Of a DNA stretch of 64,000 nt, positions 16,150 to 25,565 are shown piece after piece. How positions within the stretch are numbered: the first letter of the stretch is position 1; every line of letters starts with the position of its first letter. Under the pieces are notes generated by a model that searched no databases, was not told where the DNA came from, and saw nothing but the letters and a program-made list of their open reading frames with translations. This stretch comes from Amphibacillus xylanus NBRC 15112. Lineage in GTDB: Bacteria > Bacillota > Bacilli > Bacillales > Amphibacillaceae. The stretch is from assembly GCF_000307165.1 (NCBI RefSeq), contig NC_018704.1:1116001-1180000 (forward strand). Reading direction: 5' to 3'. A program made the translations under genes and the position numbers.

Positions 16150-17246
16150 AAGAATTATTTTGCCAAGGCTGTGGAGTCGCCATTCAAACGGAAAATAAAC
16201 AAGAACCAGGCTATGTGCCTAATTCAGCACTTGAGAATGAAGTTATTATTTGTCAGAGATGTTTTCGCTTAAAGAATTATAATGAAGTTCAAGACGTACC
16301 GTACACAGACGGTGACTTTTTACAAATGGTAAGCCAGATTGCGAATACAAAAAGTCTAATTGTAAAAATGGTCGATATTTTTGACTTCAATGGAAGTTTT
16401 ATTAGAGGCTTACATCGTTTAACAGGGAATAATAAAGTTATTATTATTGGAAATAAAGTTGATCTCTTACCAAAGTCAACAAATTTGAGCCGTGTTAGAC
16501 AATGGATCAAAAAAGAAGCAGCAGATCTCGGTGTTACTGTTCAAGATGTATATTTAATCTCAGCAAAAACAGGGCAAGGTTTTGATGAAGTTAAACAAGC
16601 GATTGAATATCACCGCGAAGGACAAGATGTATATGTCGTTGGAAGTACGAATGTTGGTAAGTCAACTTTTATAAATTATTTAATTAATGATTCTGTTGGT
16701 ACAAAAGATGCAATTACGACTTCTTACTTCCCAGGTACAACATTAGGGTTTATTGATATACCTTTAGATGATCATTCATCTTTATATGATACACCTGGTG
16801 TTGTTAATCGTGGACAGTTAGTTCACTATTTAGCTAAGGAAGATATTAAGTTAATTACGCCTAATAAAGAAATTAAGCCAAGAACATATCAATTGAATAG
16901 CCAGCAAACGCTTTTTATTGGTGGACTAGCCCGATTTGATTTTATTAAAGGGGAACGTCAATCGTTTACTTGTTATTTCCCAAACCGAGTCGAGCTTCAC
17001 CGAACAAAACTAGAAAAAGCTGATCAGTTATATCTTGATCATTTAGGGACTATGCTAACACCACCAGGAGAAAATACAGCTAAGGATTATCCTAAATTGG
17101 TAGAGCAGACAATTAAACTTTCTGGTGAAAAGGTTGATCTCGTCTTTCCGGGATTAGGTTGGATTTCATTATCAGGGGAACCAGCTACAGTTGCTGTACA
17201 CAGTCCTTTTGATGTGCCGGTTTCAAGACGTAATTCAATCATTTAA
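16137..17246 (+). CDS. yqeH: Ribosome biogenesis GTPase YqeH
   Basis: YqeH is a circularly permuted GTPase required for 30S subunit assembly. The 369-residue protein begins with a zinc finger, CQGCG near residue 8 and CQRCF near residue 40. G4 NKVD and G5 SAKTG come before G1 GSTNVGKST near residue 167 and G3 DTPG near 217, the permuted order diagnostic of this family. A C-terminal nucleic-acid binding domain follows. It overlaps yqeG and lies 16 nt upstream of aroE, in the conserved yqeG-yqeM operon. Confidence 0.95.
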   Translation: MGKIEELFCQGCGVAIQTENKQEPGYVPNSALENEVIICQRCFRLKNYNEVQDVPYTDGDFLQMVSQIANTKSLIVKMVDIFDFNGSFIRGLHRLTGNNKVIIIGNKVDLLPKSTNLSRVRQWIKKEAADLGVTVQDVYLISAKTGQGFDEVKQAIEYHREGQDVYVVGSTNVGKSTFINYLINDSVGTKDAITTSYFPGTTLGFIDIPLDDHSSLYDTPGVVNRGQLVHYLAKEDIKLITPNKEIKPRTYQLNSQQTLFIGGLARFDFIKGERQSFTCYFPNRVELHRTKLEKADQLYLDHLGTMLTPPGENTAKDYPKLVEQTIKLSGEKVDLVFPGLGWISLSGEPATVAVHSPFDVPVSRRNSII

Positions 17247-17262
17247 CTGGAGGTGAGATGAG

Positions 17263-18093
17263 ATGGAACTAGGTTTAATTGGTTATCCTGTTCAACATTC
17301 AAAATCACCGTGGATTCATCAGCATTTTTTATCAGAAACGAATTTAACAGGAAACTATCAATTGATTGAAATTCATCCAGATCAATTTGATGAGGAAATT
17401 ATGAAATTAAAAGCAAGTGATTTATCAGGCTTTAATGTCACGATTCCATATAAGGAGAAAATCATCCCCTACTTAGATGAGATCAGTCCTGCTGCACAAA
17501 AAATAGGCGCAGTTAATACCGTGGTTTGTAGAAATAATCGTTGGTATGGTGATAATACTGATGGGCGTGGTCTTGTAACTGCACTAAAAGAACAGTTCCC
17601 GGAATTATTTACTGGTGATAAGTCAGTATTGATATTAGGTGCTGGTGGTGCTAGTCGTGGGATTTATTATGCTCTACTAAATGAGGAATTTGAAGAAATT
17701 GTTATCGCAAATCGTACTGTTATCCGTGCGCAAGCATTGATCGATGCTAATCCGTCAGGAATTAGTAGTGCGGCAATCTCATTTAGTGAAGCTGAAGCAA
17801 AACTAAATCAATTTGATCTTGTCATCCAAACGACATCTGTAGGTATGACACCTCATATAGAGGAACAAGTCATTGATCTGAGTCGGTTGAAACCAGGTGC
17901 AGTTGTAAGTGATATCGTCTATCAACCATTTTGGACTAAATTACTGCGTGATGCCAAAGCGCGTGGTGGACGCGTTCATCATGGTCATGAAATGTTAATT
18001 TATCAAGCAAAGCTGGCTTTTGAAATGTGGTCAGGAAAACAGGTTAATGCTAAACTATTAAAAGATAAGCTCAAGCACGATTTGCTTAGCTAA
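17263..18093 (+). CDS. aroE: Shikimate dehydrogenase
   Basis: AroE reduces 3-dehydroshikimate to shikimate with NADPH in aromatic amino acid synthesis. The 276-residue enzyme has the substrate-binding motif GYPVQHSKSPWIH at the N-terminus and the catalytic lysine in NVTIPYKEKI near residue 66. NTDGRGL with the conserved Asp is near 102, and the NADP-binding LGAGGASRGIYYAL lies near 125. The ribosome binding site is GGAGGTGAG. It is embedded in the yqeG-yqeM operon, as in other Bacillaceae. Confidence 0.96.
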   Translation: MELGLIGYPVQHSKSPWIHQHFLSETNLTGNYQLIEIHPDQFDEEIMKLKASDLSGFNVTIPYKEKIIPYLDEISPAAQKIGAVNTVVCRNNRWYGDNTDGRGLVTALKEQFPELFTGDKSVLILGAGGASRGIYYALLNEEFEEIVIANRTVIRAQALIDANPSGISSAAISFSEAEAKLNQFDLVIQTTSVGMTPHIEEQVIDLSRLKPGAVVSDIVYQPFWTKLLRDAKARGGRVHHGHEMLIYQAKLAFEMWSGKQVNAKLLKDKLKHDLLS

Positions 18094-18112
18094 TGAAAAA
18101 AGGATGATTAAT

Positions 18113-18403
18113 ATGTTAACAGGAAAACAAAAAAGATTTTTACGAGCAAAGGCTCATCATTTAAAGCCAATTTTCCAAGTTGGTAAAGATGGAGTTAATG
18201 AGAATATGTTAACTCAAGTAAGTGAAGCGTTAGAAAAAAGAGAATTAATTAAAGTCAATGTCTTACAAAATTGTTTAGAAGATAAAGAAGATGTAGCTGA
18301 ACAACTAGTGAATGGAACGAACGCTGAACTTGTTCAAATTATTGGTGCAACAATTGTTTTGTATAGAGAATCAGAGGAACACAAGACGATTGAATTACCG
18401 TAG
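18113..18403 (+). CDS. yhbY: Ribosome assembly RNA-binding protein YhbY (YqeI)
   Basis: This 96-residue CRM-domain protein binds pre-50S/rRNA particles. The N-terminus MLTGKQKRFLRAKAHHLKPIF-type sequence and the GKDGVNENM loop (GxxG-type) are characteristic. AAAAAGGATG at 18096-18106 favours ATG 18113; an upstream in-frame ATG at 18104 lies inside that site and is rejected. It lies between aroE and nadD, the standard Firmicute order. Confidence 0.93.
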   Translation: MLTGKQKRFLRAKAHHLKPIFQVGKDGVNENMLTQVSEALEKRELIKVNVLQNCLEDKEDVAEQLVNGTNAELVQIIGATIVLYRESEEHKTIELP

Positions 18404-18413
18404 GAGATAAACA

Positions 18414-18992
18414 ATGAAAAAAATCGGATTATTAGGCGGCACGTTTGATCCGCCGCATATTGGTCATTTAACAATGGCAGAAGAAGCCTATGAAAAGCTT
18501 AACCTAGATGAAGTGTGGTTTATCCCTTCTGCAGAGCCACCACATAAAGAGCAAGCTAAAGTGTCCGCTGTTGATCGACTATTAATGTTAAAAGTTGCAC
18601 TAGAGCCAGTTAATTACTTTAAGATAAATACGATTGAATTAGAGCGCCAAGGGAAATCTTATACTTACGATACGATTCAAGCATTAAAGGAACAATACCC
18701 TACCTATCAATTTTATTTTATCATTGGTGCAGATATGGTAGAGTATTTACCTAACTGGTATAAGATTGATCAGTTGATTGAACTTGTTCAATTTGTTGGA
18801 GTAAAACGACCGGATTATCAACTAGATACATCATATCCTGTGATCATATTAGATACACCCGGTCTAGATATCTCTTCGACAATGATCCGAGAGCGATTAA
18901 AACTGAATCGATCTGTCAGGTATTTAATTCCTGAACGTGTATTATCACTTATAAAGGAGAAGGGGTTATATGGACAAGGAACAAGCTCTTAA
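18414..18992 (+). CDS. nadD: Nicotinate-nucleotide adenylyltransferase
   Basis: NadD adenylates nicotinate mononucleotide to deamido-NAD. This 192-residue enzyme carries the nucleotidyltransferase signature GGTFDPPHIGHL at residues 7-18 with the HxGH motif. The second signature ISSTMIRERL, with the SSTxxR phosphate-binding residues, is near residue 161. TAGGAGATAAAC precedes ATG 18414. Its last 23 nt overlap yqeK, so the two are translationally coupled. Confidence 0.96.
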   Translation: MKKIGLLGGTFDPPHIGHLTMAEEAYEKLNLDEVWFIPSAEPPHKEQAKVSAVDRLLMLKVALEPVNYFKINTIELERQGKSYTYDTIQALKEQYPTYQFYFIIGADMVEYLPNWYKIDQLIELVQFVGVKRPDYQLDTSYPVIILDTPGLDISSTMIRERLKLNRSVRYLIPERVLSLIKEKGLYGQGTSS

Positions 18993-19545
18993 GTTAGTTA
19001 AACCCCATTTAAGTCAAAAGCGTTATCAACATACAAAACGCGTGCTAACAACGGCATTAGAATTAGCTCAACGATATGATGTTGATGAAGAAGAGACGAT
19101 GTTAGCTGCAGTATTTCATGATTATGCAAAATATCGTCCCTTAGATGAAATGAGTCATATTATTAAGCAAAACGAGTTACCGATAGATCTACTTAGTTTC
19201 CACCATGAACTTTGGCATGGCCCAGTTGCCTCTATATTAGTTGAAACAGAAATTGGTATTACGAATCAACAAGTTAAAGACGCCATTTACTGGCACACAA
19301 CAGGTCGAGGAAATATGTCAGAGTTAGAGAAGGTAGTATATTTGGCTGATTACATAGAACCAGGACGCAGCTTTCCTGGACTAAGTCTAATTCAAAAGAA
19401 AGCGAAAGAAGACTTAGACGAGGCCTGTTTTATGGCAGTTCGCAATACAATCCAGTTTTTATTAGAACGAGAACGGTTAATCTATCCAGAAACAATTAAT
19501 ATGTATAACCACTTAAAACGAATTTTGGAGGAATCAAATTTATGA
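18970..19545 (+). CDS. yqeK: HD-domain hydrolase YqeK (symmetrical Ap4A hydrolase)
   Basis: This 191-residue HD-domain phosphohydrolase belongs to the YqeK family, which symmetrically cleaves diadenosine tetraphosphate to ADP. The metal-binding motif is AVFHDYAKYR near residue 47. Further ligands are in the SFHHELWHG segment near 75 and the IYWHTTGR region near 107. GAGAAGGGG inside the end of nadD serves as the ribosome binding site. The gene overlaps rsfS by 4 nt. Confidence 0.93.
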   Translation: MDKEQALKLVKPHLSQKRYQHTKRVLTTALELAQRYDVDEEETMLAAVFHDYAKYRPLDEMSHIIKQNELPIDLLSFHHELWHGPVASILVETEIGITNQQVKDAIYWHTTGRGNMSELEKVVYLADYIEPGRSFPGLSLIQKKAKEDLDEACFMAVRNTIQFLLERERLIYPETINMYNHLKRILEESNL

Positions 19546-19907
19546 GCAATAATCAATTAGTTAAATACGTTGTTAAAGCAGCTGATGATAAGCGCGCTGA
19601 AGATATTATTACATTAGATATGAAAGGTGTATCATATATCGCTGATTATTTTGTAATTTGTGAGGGTACGAATGAGCGACAAGTTCAAGCGATCGCTAGA
19701 GGAATCAAAGAAGAAGTAGAGAAGCATGGTGGAGAAGTAAAAAGAATGGAAGGCTTTGAACAAGCGCGCTGGATTCTGATCGATATAGGTGACGTTGTTT
19801 GCCATGTCTTCCATCAAGAGGATCGTCATTACTACAATTTAGAGCGCTTATGGGGTGACGCACCAATTGTAGAAATTGATATCGAAGATGTAGAGGATTC
19901 ACAATGA
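19542..19907 (+). CDS. rsfS: Ribosomal silencing factor RsfS
   Basis: RsfS binds uL14 on the 50S subunit and blocks subunit joining under starvation. The 121-residue protein has the nucleotidyltransferase-like fold shared with the family. Typical segments are YIADYFVICEGTNERQVQAI, WILIDIGDVVCHVFH and YYNLERLWGDAP near the C-terminus. It shares a 4-nt ATGA overlap with yqeK upstream and another with yqeM downstream. The operon therefore couples ribosome silencing with nucleotide metabolism genes. Confidence 0.95.
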   Translation: MSNNQLVKYVVKAADDKRAEDIITLDMKGVSYIADYFVICEGTNERQVQAIARGIKEEVEKHGGEVKRMEGFEQARWILIDIGDVVCHVFHQEDRHYYNLERLWGDAPIVEIDIEDVEDSQ

Positions 19908-20662
19908 CATACCGTCAATTAGCAAAACTTTATGACTTTTTAATGAAGGATGCACCTTATGATCAATGGACGAGTTTTACTAAGCAATTTATTGATCAAA
20001 AAAAACCAGCAAATCAGATTAGTATTTTAGATTTAGGATGCGGGACTGGACAAGTAACTTGGCGACTAGCTGAAAAAGGCTATCAGGTGACTGGAGTTGA
20101 TTTATCTGAGGATATGTTAACTGAAGCATCGGCCCTCGCTAATGAAAAAAACTTGCACGTTCAGTGGTTACAGCAGGATATAACTGAACTGGAAGGCTTA
20201 TATGATTATGACGTTATTGTTAGCTATTGTGATGTAATCAATTATATTACTGATCCCGATAAGCTCATGCAGGGATTTCAGAGAATTTATGATAGTCTTG
20301 ATCAATCAGGTGTTTTCTTATTTGATGTTCATAGTATGAACCATGTGAAAAATGAAATGGTAGATCAACTATTTTCAGAAGTGTATGATGATTTATCATA
20401 TATTTGGTTCTGTTATCCAGGTGAATTTGAAGGAGAAATGACTCACGAGTTAACATTCTTTATTAAAGATTCAGATCAGTATCAACGCTTCGATGAGTTC
20501 CACCATCAAAGAACTTATCCAATTTCAACTTATTTAACGATGCTCAAAGAAGTAGGATTTAAAGACATTAAAGTGTTTGCCGATTTTCAATTCGATGAAG
20601 AAATAATTGAGCCTTTTGATGAATCGGAGGGTGATCGATTCTTTTTCGCATGTCGAAAATAG
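19904..20662 (+). CDS. yqeM: Class I SAM-dependent methyltransferase YqeM
   Basis: This 252-residue Rossmann-fold methyltransferase has motif I ILDLGCGTGQVTWRL near residue 42 and the acidic motif GVDLSEDML near 64. IVSYCDVINYI near 105 occupies the motif IV position. The substrate is unknown; the gene is conserved behind rsfS in Bacillaceae. It closes the operon: a hairpin follows, and comEA starts 172 nt later. The comER gene that lies here in B. subtilis on the other strand is absent. Confidence 0.85.
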   Translation: MTYRQLAKLYDFLMKDAPYDQWTSFTKQFIDQKKPANQISILDLGCGTGQVTWRLAEKGYQVTGVDLSEDMLTEASALANEKNLHVQWLQQDITELEGLYDYDVIVSYCDVINYITDPDKLMQGFQRIYDSLDQSGVFLFDVHSMNHVKNEMVDQLFSEVYDDLSYIWFCYPGEFEGEMTHELTFFIKDSDQYQRFDEFHHQRTYPISTYLTMLKEVGFKDIKVFADFQFDEEIIEPFDESEGDRFFFACRK

Positions 20663-20701
20663 TTAATTTTAATCACATTAAAAGATTGGCCAATTAGACA
20701 C

Positions 20702-20752
20702 ATCAACAATCAGTGTGAGATTTTACACTGATTGTTGATAGTAATTATTTTT
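20702..20752 (+). terminator. Long hairpin after yqeM
   Basis: ATCAACAATCAGTGT (20702-20716) pairs perfectly with ACACTGATTGTTGAT (20725-20739), a 15-bp stem with an 8-nt loop. A T-rich tract follows after about 8 nt (20747-20754). Confidence 0.65.
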
Positions 20753-20834
20753 TTAAAATAGCAGGATATTTCTTTATGATTGTCGAAATAGGTAGATTGA
20801 ATTAACAACAATATGACAATTTAGGAGGAATACA

Positions 20835-21446
20835 GTGAAATGGATAAAAAATAATTATATTTTATTGCTAATTGGTGCATTGGTCGTTATTAGCTTGTTT
20901 TGGGATTTACTTATTTCAGAATTATTTAAGCCTTCAATTGAAACTACTCCTTTTCATTCCGCAGAGGTTGACTCTTCAATAGACACACAACAATTACCGA
21001 TAGAAATAAATCAATCTACCACTCAAGAAAAATTATATGTTGATGTAAAAGGTGCCATCTACAAACCTGGTGTTTATTTAGTAGAGCCTGATGACCGTGT
21101 TATTGATGTCATTGAATCAGCAGGTGGGTTTACGGATGATGCTGATGAAAATCAGATTAATTTAGCTGAGAAGGTATATGATGCTATGGTCATTTATGTT
21201 CCGTCGGTATCAGATTATAGTGAATTAATTGTCCAAACCCAATCAAATGATGGTAAAATAAGAATCAATCAAGCGACACAAACTGAGCTTGAACAATTAC
21301 CTGGTATTGGAGCAACTAAGGCATTAGCGATTATTCAATACCGTGAAGATAATGGTCCGTTTAAAACGGCGGAGGAACTACAAAATGTCTCAGGAATTGG
21401 TGCGAAAACTTTTGAGCAAATAAAAGAGTTTATCATCGTTCCGTGA
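20835..21446 (+). CDS. comEA: DNA receptor for competence ComEA
   Basis: ComEA is the membrane-anchored receptor that binds double-stranded DNA during transformation. This 203-residue protein has one N-terminal membrane helix (about residues 8-25) and a SLBB-type domain (YVDVKGAIYKPGVYLV, near 72). Tandem helix-hairpin-helix motifs end it, LPGIGATKALAIIQYR and VSGIGAKTFEQIKEF. The start is GTG 20835 behind TTAGGAGGA. I could not find a convincing ComK AT-box pair upstream, so control by competence is assumed from the family only. Confidence 0.93.
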   Translation: MKWIKNNYILLLIGALVVISLFWDLLISELFKPSIETTPFHSAEVDSSIDTQQLPIEINQSTTQEKLYVDVKGAIYKPGVYLVEPDDRVIDVIESAGGFTDDADENQINLAEKVYDAMVIYVPSVSDYSELIVQTQSNDGKIRINQATQTELEQLPGIGATKALAIIQYREDNGPFKTAEELQNVSGIGAKTFEQIKEFIIVP

Positions 21447-21473
21447 ATTTTAAGAATTGTAAGGAGAGAGCTT

Positions 21474-21929
21474 ATGACACGAATATCTTGGGAGCAATAT
21501 TTTATGACACAAAGTCATCTAATCGCATTAAGAAGCACATGTGAACGATTAACCGTTGGTGCAACGATAGTAAGAGACAATCGAATTATTGCAGGTGGCT
21601 ATAATGGTAGTGTATCAGGAAGTGACCATTGTATTGATGAGGGTTGCTACGTCATTGATGGACATTGTGTGCGCACTGTACATGCAGAGATGAATGCAAT
21701 CTTACAATGTGCAAAATTTGGTGTCCAAACAGAGGGAGCAGAAATTTATGTCACTCATTATCCTTGTTTACAATGCTGTAAGGCGATTATTCAAGCAGGG
21801 ATTAATACGGTTTATTATGCAGCAGATTATCGAAATCATCCATATGCCAGCGAACTATTTAAAGATGCGAATGTTAATGTACAATTTATTCCACTTGAAA
21901 ATGAGTCGATTCAATTATTAAATAATTAA
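21474..21929 (+). CDS. comEB: ComE operon protein 2 / dCMP deaminase family
   Basis: This 151-residue cytidine/deoxycytidylate deaminase-family enzyme keeps the zinc motifs HAEMNAI near residue 70 and YPCLQCC near 97, with the catalytic Glu in HAE. dCMP deaminase converts dCMP to dUMP. In B. subtilis comEB lies in the com operon but is not needed for DNA uptake. The protein is shorter than B. subtilis ComEB (about 189 aa) at the C-terminus. It begins 27 nt after comEA with a GGAGAG ribosome binding site. Confidence 0.93.
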   Translation: MTRISWEQYFMTQSHLIALRSTCERLTVGATIVRDNRIIAGGYNGSVSGSDHCIDEGCYVIDGHCVRTVHAEMNAILQCAKFGVQTEGAEIYVTHYPCLQCCKAIIQAGINTVYYAADYRNHPYASELFKDANVNVQFIPLENESIQLLNN

Positions 21930-21951
21930 TCGAGGGCAAGGGGGGAATTTT

Positions 21952-24225
21952 GTGAGAGGAAAAGGGTATCTACTTGTAGTCTCATTACTCATAGGTTATT
22001 ATGCAGCAAATCAATTGACATTCTGGCCAATCGTCTGTTTATCTTGGCAATTGTTTTTGTTAATTTACTATTACAGAAGACGATTGAGATCCTATGAATT
22101 AATTGTTTTGCTACTTGTTGCCCTTTTTTTCTCACAGCATTTTGTGCACGATCCATCTGATGCGTTACCTTCTTTAGAAGGTGAGGTTCAGCTTACTGGA
22201 ACCGTAAATAAATTAATCAAATCTACTGAAAATCACACCTCGTTTATCCTTCAAGAAACGAAGACAAATACTCATATTCAAATAAATGTCTTTACTCCAT
22301 TAAATTCAGCGCCAAACCAAGGGGCGAAATGCCAAATCATAGGTGAATTGCAATTTCCAGAACACGCAACAAATCCAGGACAATTTAATTATCATGATTA
22401 CTTAGCTAATCAAAAGATTCATTATCTGATGACCATTAATAATGAGGATCAATTGGCTTGTCAGGGTTCGAGTCTAGTAGGTCGTCTATCCCGAATACGA
22501 GATTTGCAGTTTGAACATGTTGATCAACAATTTGATCTAACGATTTCGGCTTGGATGAAGTCATTAATTTTTGGTGATCGATCGGAACTCGATGAACAAT
22601 TAGAATTACTTTTTGAAAGATGGCATCTGACACATTTACTGGCTATTTCCGGTTTGCATGTCAGTATTATTGTAACAATTTTGCATGTTATATTCATTTA
22701 TTGCTGTCGATTCACAAAAGAAACGACTTATCAAATTCTAATTGGCTTTATGTTAATTTATCCAGTGTTAGGTGGTGGTGCACCATCAATATGGCGTGCA
22801 TCATTAGTGATGATCTTTAATTATTTGGCATGGTATCAACGAGAACGGGCTATCTCACTTGATTTTCTAAGTATATCCTTTGTTCTGCTCCTATTTTTAA
22901 ACCCGGAATGGATTTTTCACCTCGGTTTTCAATTTTCTTACCTCATTTCATTTTCATTACTATTATCAAAACAAATTCTTACCAATCTAAAATCACGCTG
23001 GTCACAAATGTGGTTTGTTTCTGGATTGTGTATAACTGTTATTATTCCTATTCAATTAAATACATTTTATCTGTTTAACCCGATTAGTATTATTGTTAAC
23101 TTAGCCGTGACTTTTTATTTTAGTACAATTTTTATACCGCTTATTTTTACAACATATATAGCTAGCTTGATCTTACAACCATTATTATTTGTTTTTGTAA
23201 CATTGGTAAATCATGCACATAATATATTCTTAGTCTTTATTAAATTTTTTGATCACTTTTTCTACTATCCAATCGTAACAGGTCCACTTAAACCACTTTT
23301 AATCTTGCTCTTTTATCTTTGCTTAATTTACATTTTAGTTCATTTTGAGCAAAAGCAATTTAAACAAGTTCGTTATGGCTCTATGATGTTTATCACTATA
23401 TTTATCGTACAACAAGCAATTCCTTATCTAAATCCAACTGGATCTGTCACTATGTTGGATATCGGACAGGCGAATGCGCTTGTTATTGAATTACCGTATC
23501 GTAGGGGAGTTATTTTGTACGACGTAGGATCTACATTAGCGGCGGATTTCAGCACGCCATCAGAACGTGCATATCAACAAATTATCAAACCATTTTTACA
23601 TTACTCTGGAATTGATCATATTGATGCGATCATCTTGTCTCATGAAGATTATGATCATCTCGGCAGCTTACAGTATTTATTAGCTGATTTTACCGTAGAT
23701 ACAGTGATAACTTCTAATTACTTTCAATGGCCAGAAGGATTTGAGGAATTTATCGATGATGAACGAACTAGACATATGCGTGTTACTGTTGGGGAATCTT
23801 TTTCAATTGGAGGACAAACTTTTTATTGTCTAAGTCCTATTCGAGATTGGCAAAACCCTAACGATAATTCACTTGTTCTTGTTACGACATTTGGAGAAAA
23901 TAGCTGGTTATTAACTGGAGATATATCAGAACAAGTTGAACTAAGTATTTTGCGTGATTATCCTGACTTATCAATTGATACTTTAATCGTTGCTCATCAT
24001 GGTAGTCAAACTTCAACATCGCAACGTTTTTTAGAACAGATCAACCCACAACATGCGCTTATTCCTGTCGGCCGAAATAATTATTTCAAACATCCAAGTC
24101 AAACTGTCATTGATCGTTTAAATCAGTTAAAAATCGAGGTATATCGAACAGATCAAGACGGGGCGATTCAATTCATTTTCAAAAAACATCAAAAGGTAGG
24201 AACCTTTTCAACTCATTTACCATAA
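21952..24225 (+). CDS. comEC: DNA internalization channel protein ComEC/Rec2
   Basis: ComEC forms the membrane channel for single-stranded DNA in transformation. This 757-residue protein begins with membrane helices, then an OB-like DUF4131 region (about residues 60-160). The polytopic Competence domain has the signature LAISGLHVSI near 231. A C-terminal metallo-beta-lactamase domain has the HxxxxDH-type site SHEDYDHLGS near 563 and AHHGSQTSTS near 681. That domain probably degrades the non-transported strand. Start GTG 21952 follows AAGGGGGG. It is the third gene of comEA-comEB-comEC, and the reading frame is intact. Confidence 0.93.
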   Translation: MRGKGYLLVVSLLIGYYAANQLTFWPIVCLSWQLFLLIYYYRRRLRSYELIVLLLVALFFSQHFVHDPSDALPSLEGEVQLTGTVNKLIKSTENHTSFILQETKTNTHIQINVFTPLNSAPNQGAKCQIIGELQFPEHATNPGQFNYHDYLANQKIHYLMTINNEDQLACQGSSLVGRLSRIRDLQFEHVDQQFDLTISAWMKSLIFGDRSELDEQLELLFERWHLTHLLAISGLHVSIIVTILHVIFIYCCRFTKETTYQILIGFMLIYPVLGGGAPSIWRASLVMIFNYLAWYQRERAISLDFLSISFVLLLFLNPEWIFHLGFQFSYLISFSLLLSKQILTNLKSRWSQMWFVSGLCITVIIPIQLNTFYLFNPISIIVNLAVTFYFSTIFIPLIFTTYIASLILQPLLFVFVTLVNHAHNIFLVFIKFFDHFFYYPIVTGPLKPLLILLFYLCLIYILVHFEQKQFKQVRYGSMMFITIFIVQQAIPYLNPTGSVTMLDIGQANALVIELPYRRGVILYDVGSTLAADFSTPSERAYQQIIKPFLHYSGIDHIDAIILSHEDYDHLGSLQYLLADFTVDTVITSNYFQWPEGFEEFIDDERTRHMRVTVGESFSIGGQTFYCLSPIRDWQNPNDNSLVLVTTFGENSWLLTGDISEQVELSILRDYPDLSIDTLIVAHHGSQTSTSQRFLEQINPQHALIPVGRNNYFKHPSQTVIDRLNQLKIEVYRTDQDGAIQFIFKKHQKVGTFSTHLP

Positions 24226-24489
24226 GCTATTAACAAATAAGTGATTGTAGTTATGATTACCTTAGTTAGCAACAGTTAACAGGCTTAATATTTGTCGCAA
24301 TGGCTAAAGTAATGACATAGAGAGAAGAAGTACGAGCGAATATCGATTAATGGTCAGAACCTAGGTCTGGTCATTAATCGTTTATATAGATTTAGAAAGG
24401 GAGTAGGTTTTTCCCTTTCTTTTTTTCTTGTCAAAAGTTAAGTCAAGCTATACGATAGTAGGTAAGATTGTAATAACGGGGATGAGAGA
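24226..24489 (+). other. comEC-holA intergenic region with two hairpins
   Basis: The 264-nt gap has no ORF. The yqzM ORF found here in B. subtilis is not seen. A long hairpin pairs CGATTAATG (24344-24352) with CATTAATCG (24372-24380), with more pairing inside. A strong terminator follows at 24394-24426. The left part (24226-24340) is unassigned; it could be the start of a small RNA ending at the terminator. Confidence 0.5.
24394..24426 (+). terminator. Terminator upstream of holA
   Basis: AGAAAGGGA (24394-24402) pairs with TCCCTTTCT (24412-24420), followed by TTTTTT. It ends the comE operon or a small RNA in the gap. Confidence 0.85.
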
Positions 24490-25512
24490 ATGAATTATAT
24501 TGAAGCAATGAAAGCATTAAAAACTAAAGAAATCCCATCGGTAATATTAATTTACGGTGAAGAGCAGTTCTTAATTGAATCAGCAATTAATCAAATTTCT
24601 GACCGGATTTTTAACAAAGGCGATGCAGAGGATACGCTAATTCAATATGACTTAGAAGAAACGACGATTGATGATGTTATTATGGAAGCAGAAACTTATC
24701 CTTTTTTCTCTGAGCAAAAAATTGTGATTGCCAAAAAAGCTTTTTTTCTAACTGCAAAACAAACTAAATCACAAGTTGAACATGACCTTAATCGGTTAAT
24801 TGAATACATAGAACAACCTGTTGATTTTTCAACGTTAATAATAGTAGTGCCATATGAGAAGCTAGATGAAAGAAAAAAAGTTACAAAGCAATTGAAAAAA
24901 CAAGCGATGACAATCAACTGTCAAGAAGTGAAAAGTTGGGAAATAGATCAGTGGCTTACTCATTTAGCGAAGCAATATCAAATCTATCTTGATAAATCAG
25001 CTGAACAAATTTTATTAAATGAAACAGGAACTAACCTCGGTTTGCTACAAAGTGAGATCGAAAAGTTAGCGTTATATGTCGGTGAGAATGGACAAGTGAC
25101 AGCTGAAATAGCTCGTGATCTCGTATCACATCAAGGTCAGGCTACAGGTTTGAATCTTGTCGATATGGTGATTTCCAAGGATTTAACTGGAGCGATTAAA
25201 ATTTATCGAGATTTAATGAAGCTAAATGAAGAACCTATCGCACTTATTGGCCTACTAGCATCACAACTAAGAACGATCTATCAAGTGAAAATATTAAGGC
25301 AAAAGGGATATCATCAACAGCAAATGGCAAGAGAACTAAAAGTACACCCTTATGTAGTGAAAATGTCATTAGAAAGAGAGCGAAAATTTAGTTTAGACAT
25401 GCTTTATCGTTGCTTAACAGCCTGTTCGGAAATTGATCAAGCGATTAAAATAGGGAAGATGGAAAAGGAGCTAGCATTCGAGTCGCTACTTTATCAACTC
25501 ATTAGCACATAA
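24490..25512 (+). CDS. holA: DNA polymerase III subunit delta
   Basis: HolA is the clamp-loader wrench that opens the beta clamp. The 340-residue protein has family length and the delta-subunit N-terminal fold: IYGEEQFLIESAINQI near residue 22, YPFFSEQKIVIAKKAFF near 72. The mid segment LNETGTNLGLLQSEIEKLALY and the C-terminal ALIGLLASQLRTIYQVK and MEKELAFESLLYQL helices follow. It is convergent with rpsT, the arrangement seen in B. subtilis (yqeN-rpsT). Confidence 0.93.
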   Translation: MNYIEAMKALKTKEIPSVILIYGEEQFLIESAINQISDRIFNKGDAEDTLIQYDLEETTIDDVIMEAETYPFFSEQKIVIAKKAFFLTAKQTKSQVEHDLNRLIEYIEQPVDFSTLIIVVPYEKLDERKKVTKQLKKQAMTINCQEVKSWEIDQWLTHLAKQYQIYLDKSAEQILLNETGTNLGLLQSEIEKLALYVGENGQVTAEIARDLVSHQGQATGLNLVDMVISKDLTGAIKIYRDLMKLNEEPIALIGLLASQLRTIYQVKILRQKGYHQQQMARELKVHPYVVKMSLERERKFSLDMLYRCLTACSEIDQAIKIGKMEKELAFESLLYQLIST

Positions 25513-25549
25513 AAAAACGATCCTATTATAAAAGTAGGGTCGTTTTTTA
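25512..25549. terminator. Bidirectional terminator between holA and rpsT
   Basis: AAACGATCCTA (25515-25525) pairs with TAGGGTCGTTT (25535-25545), with one G-T wobble. A-runs on the left and T-runs on the right serve both converging genes. Confidence 0.85.
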
Positions 25550-25565
25550 TTTGAACTATAATTGA

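Noticed and set aside
20745-20790. ComK AT-box pair before comEA
   Set aside because: A-runs and T-runs occur but not the AAAA-N5-TTTT pairs at the required spacing; the region is simply AT-rich.
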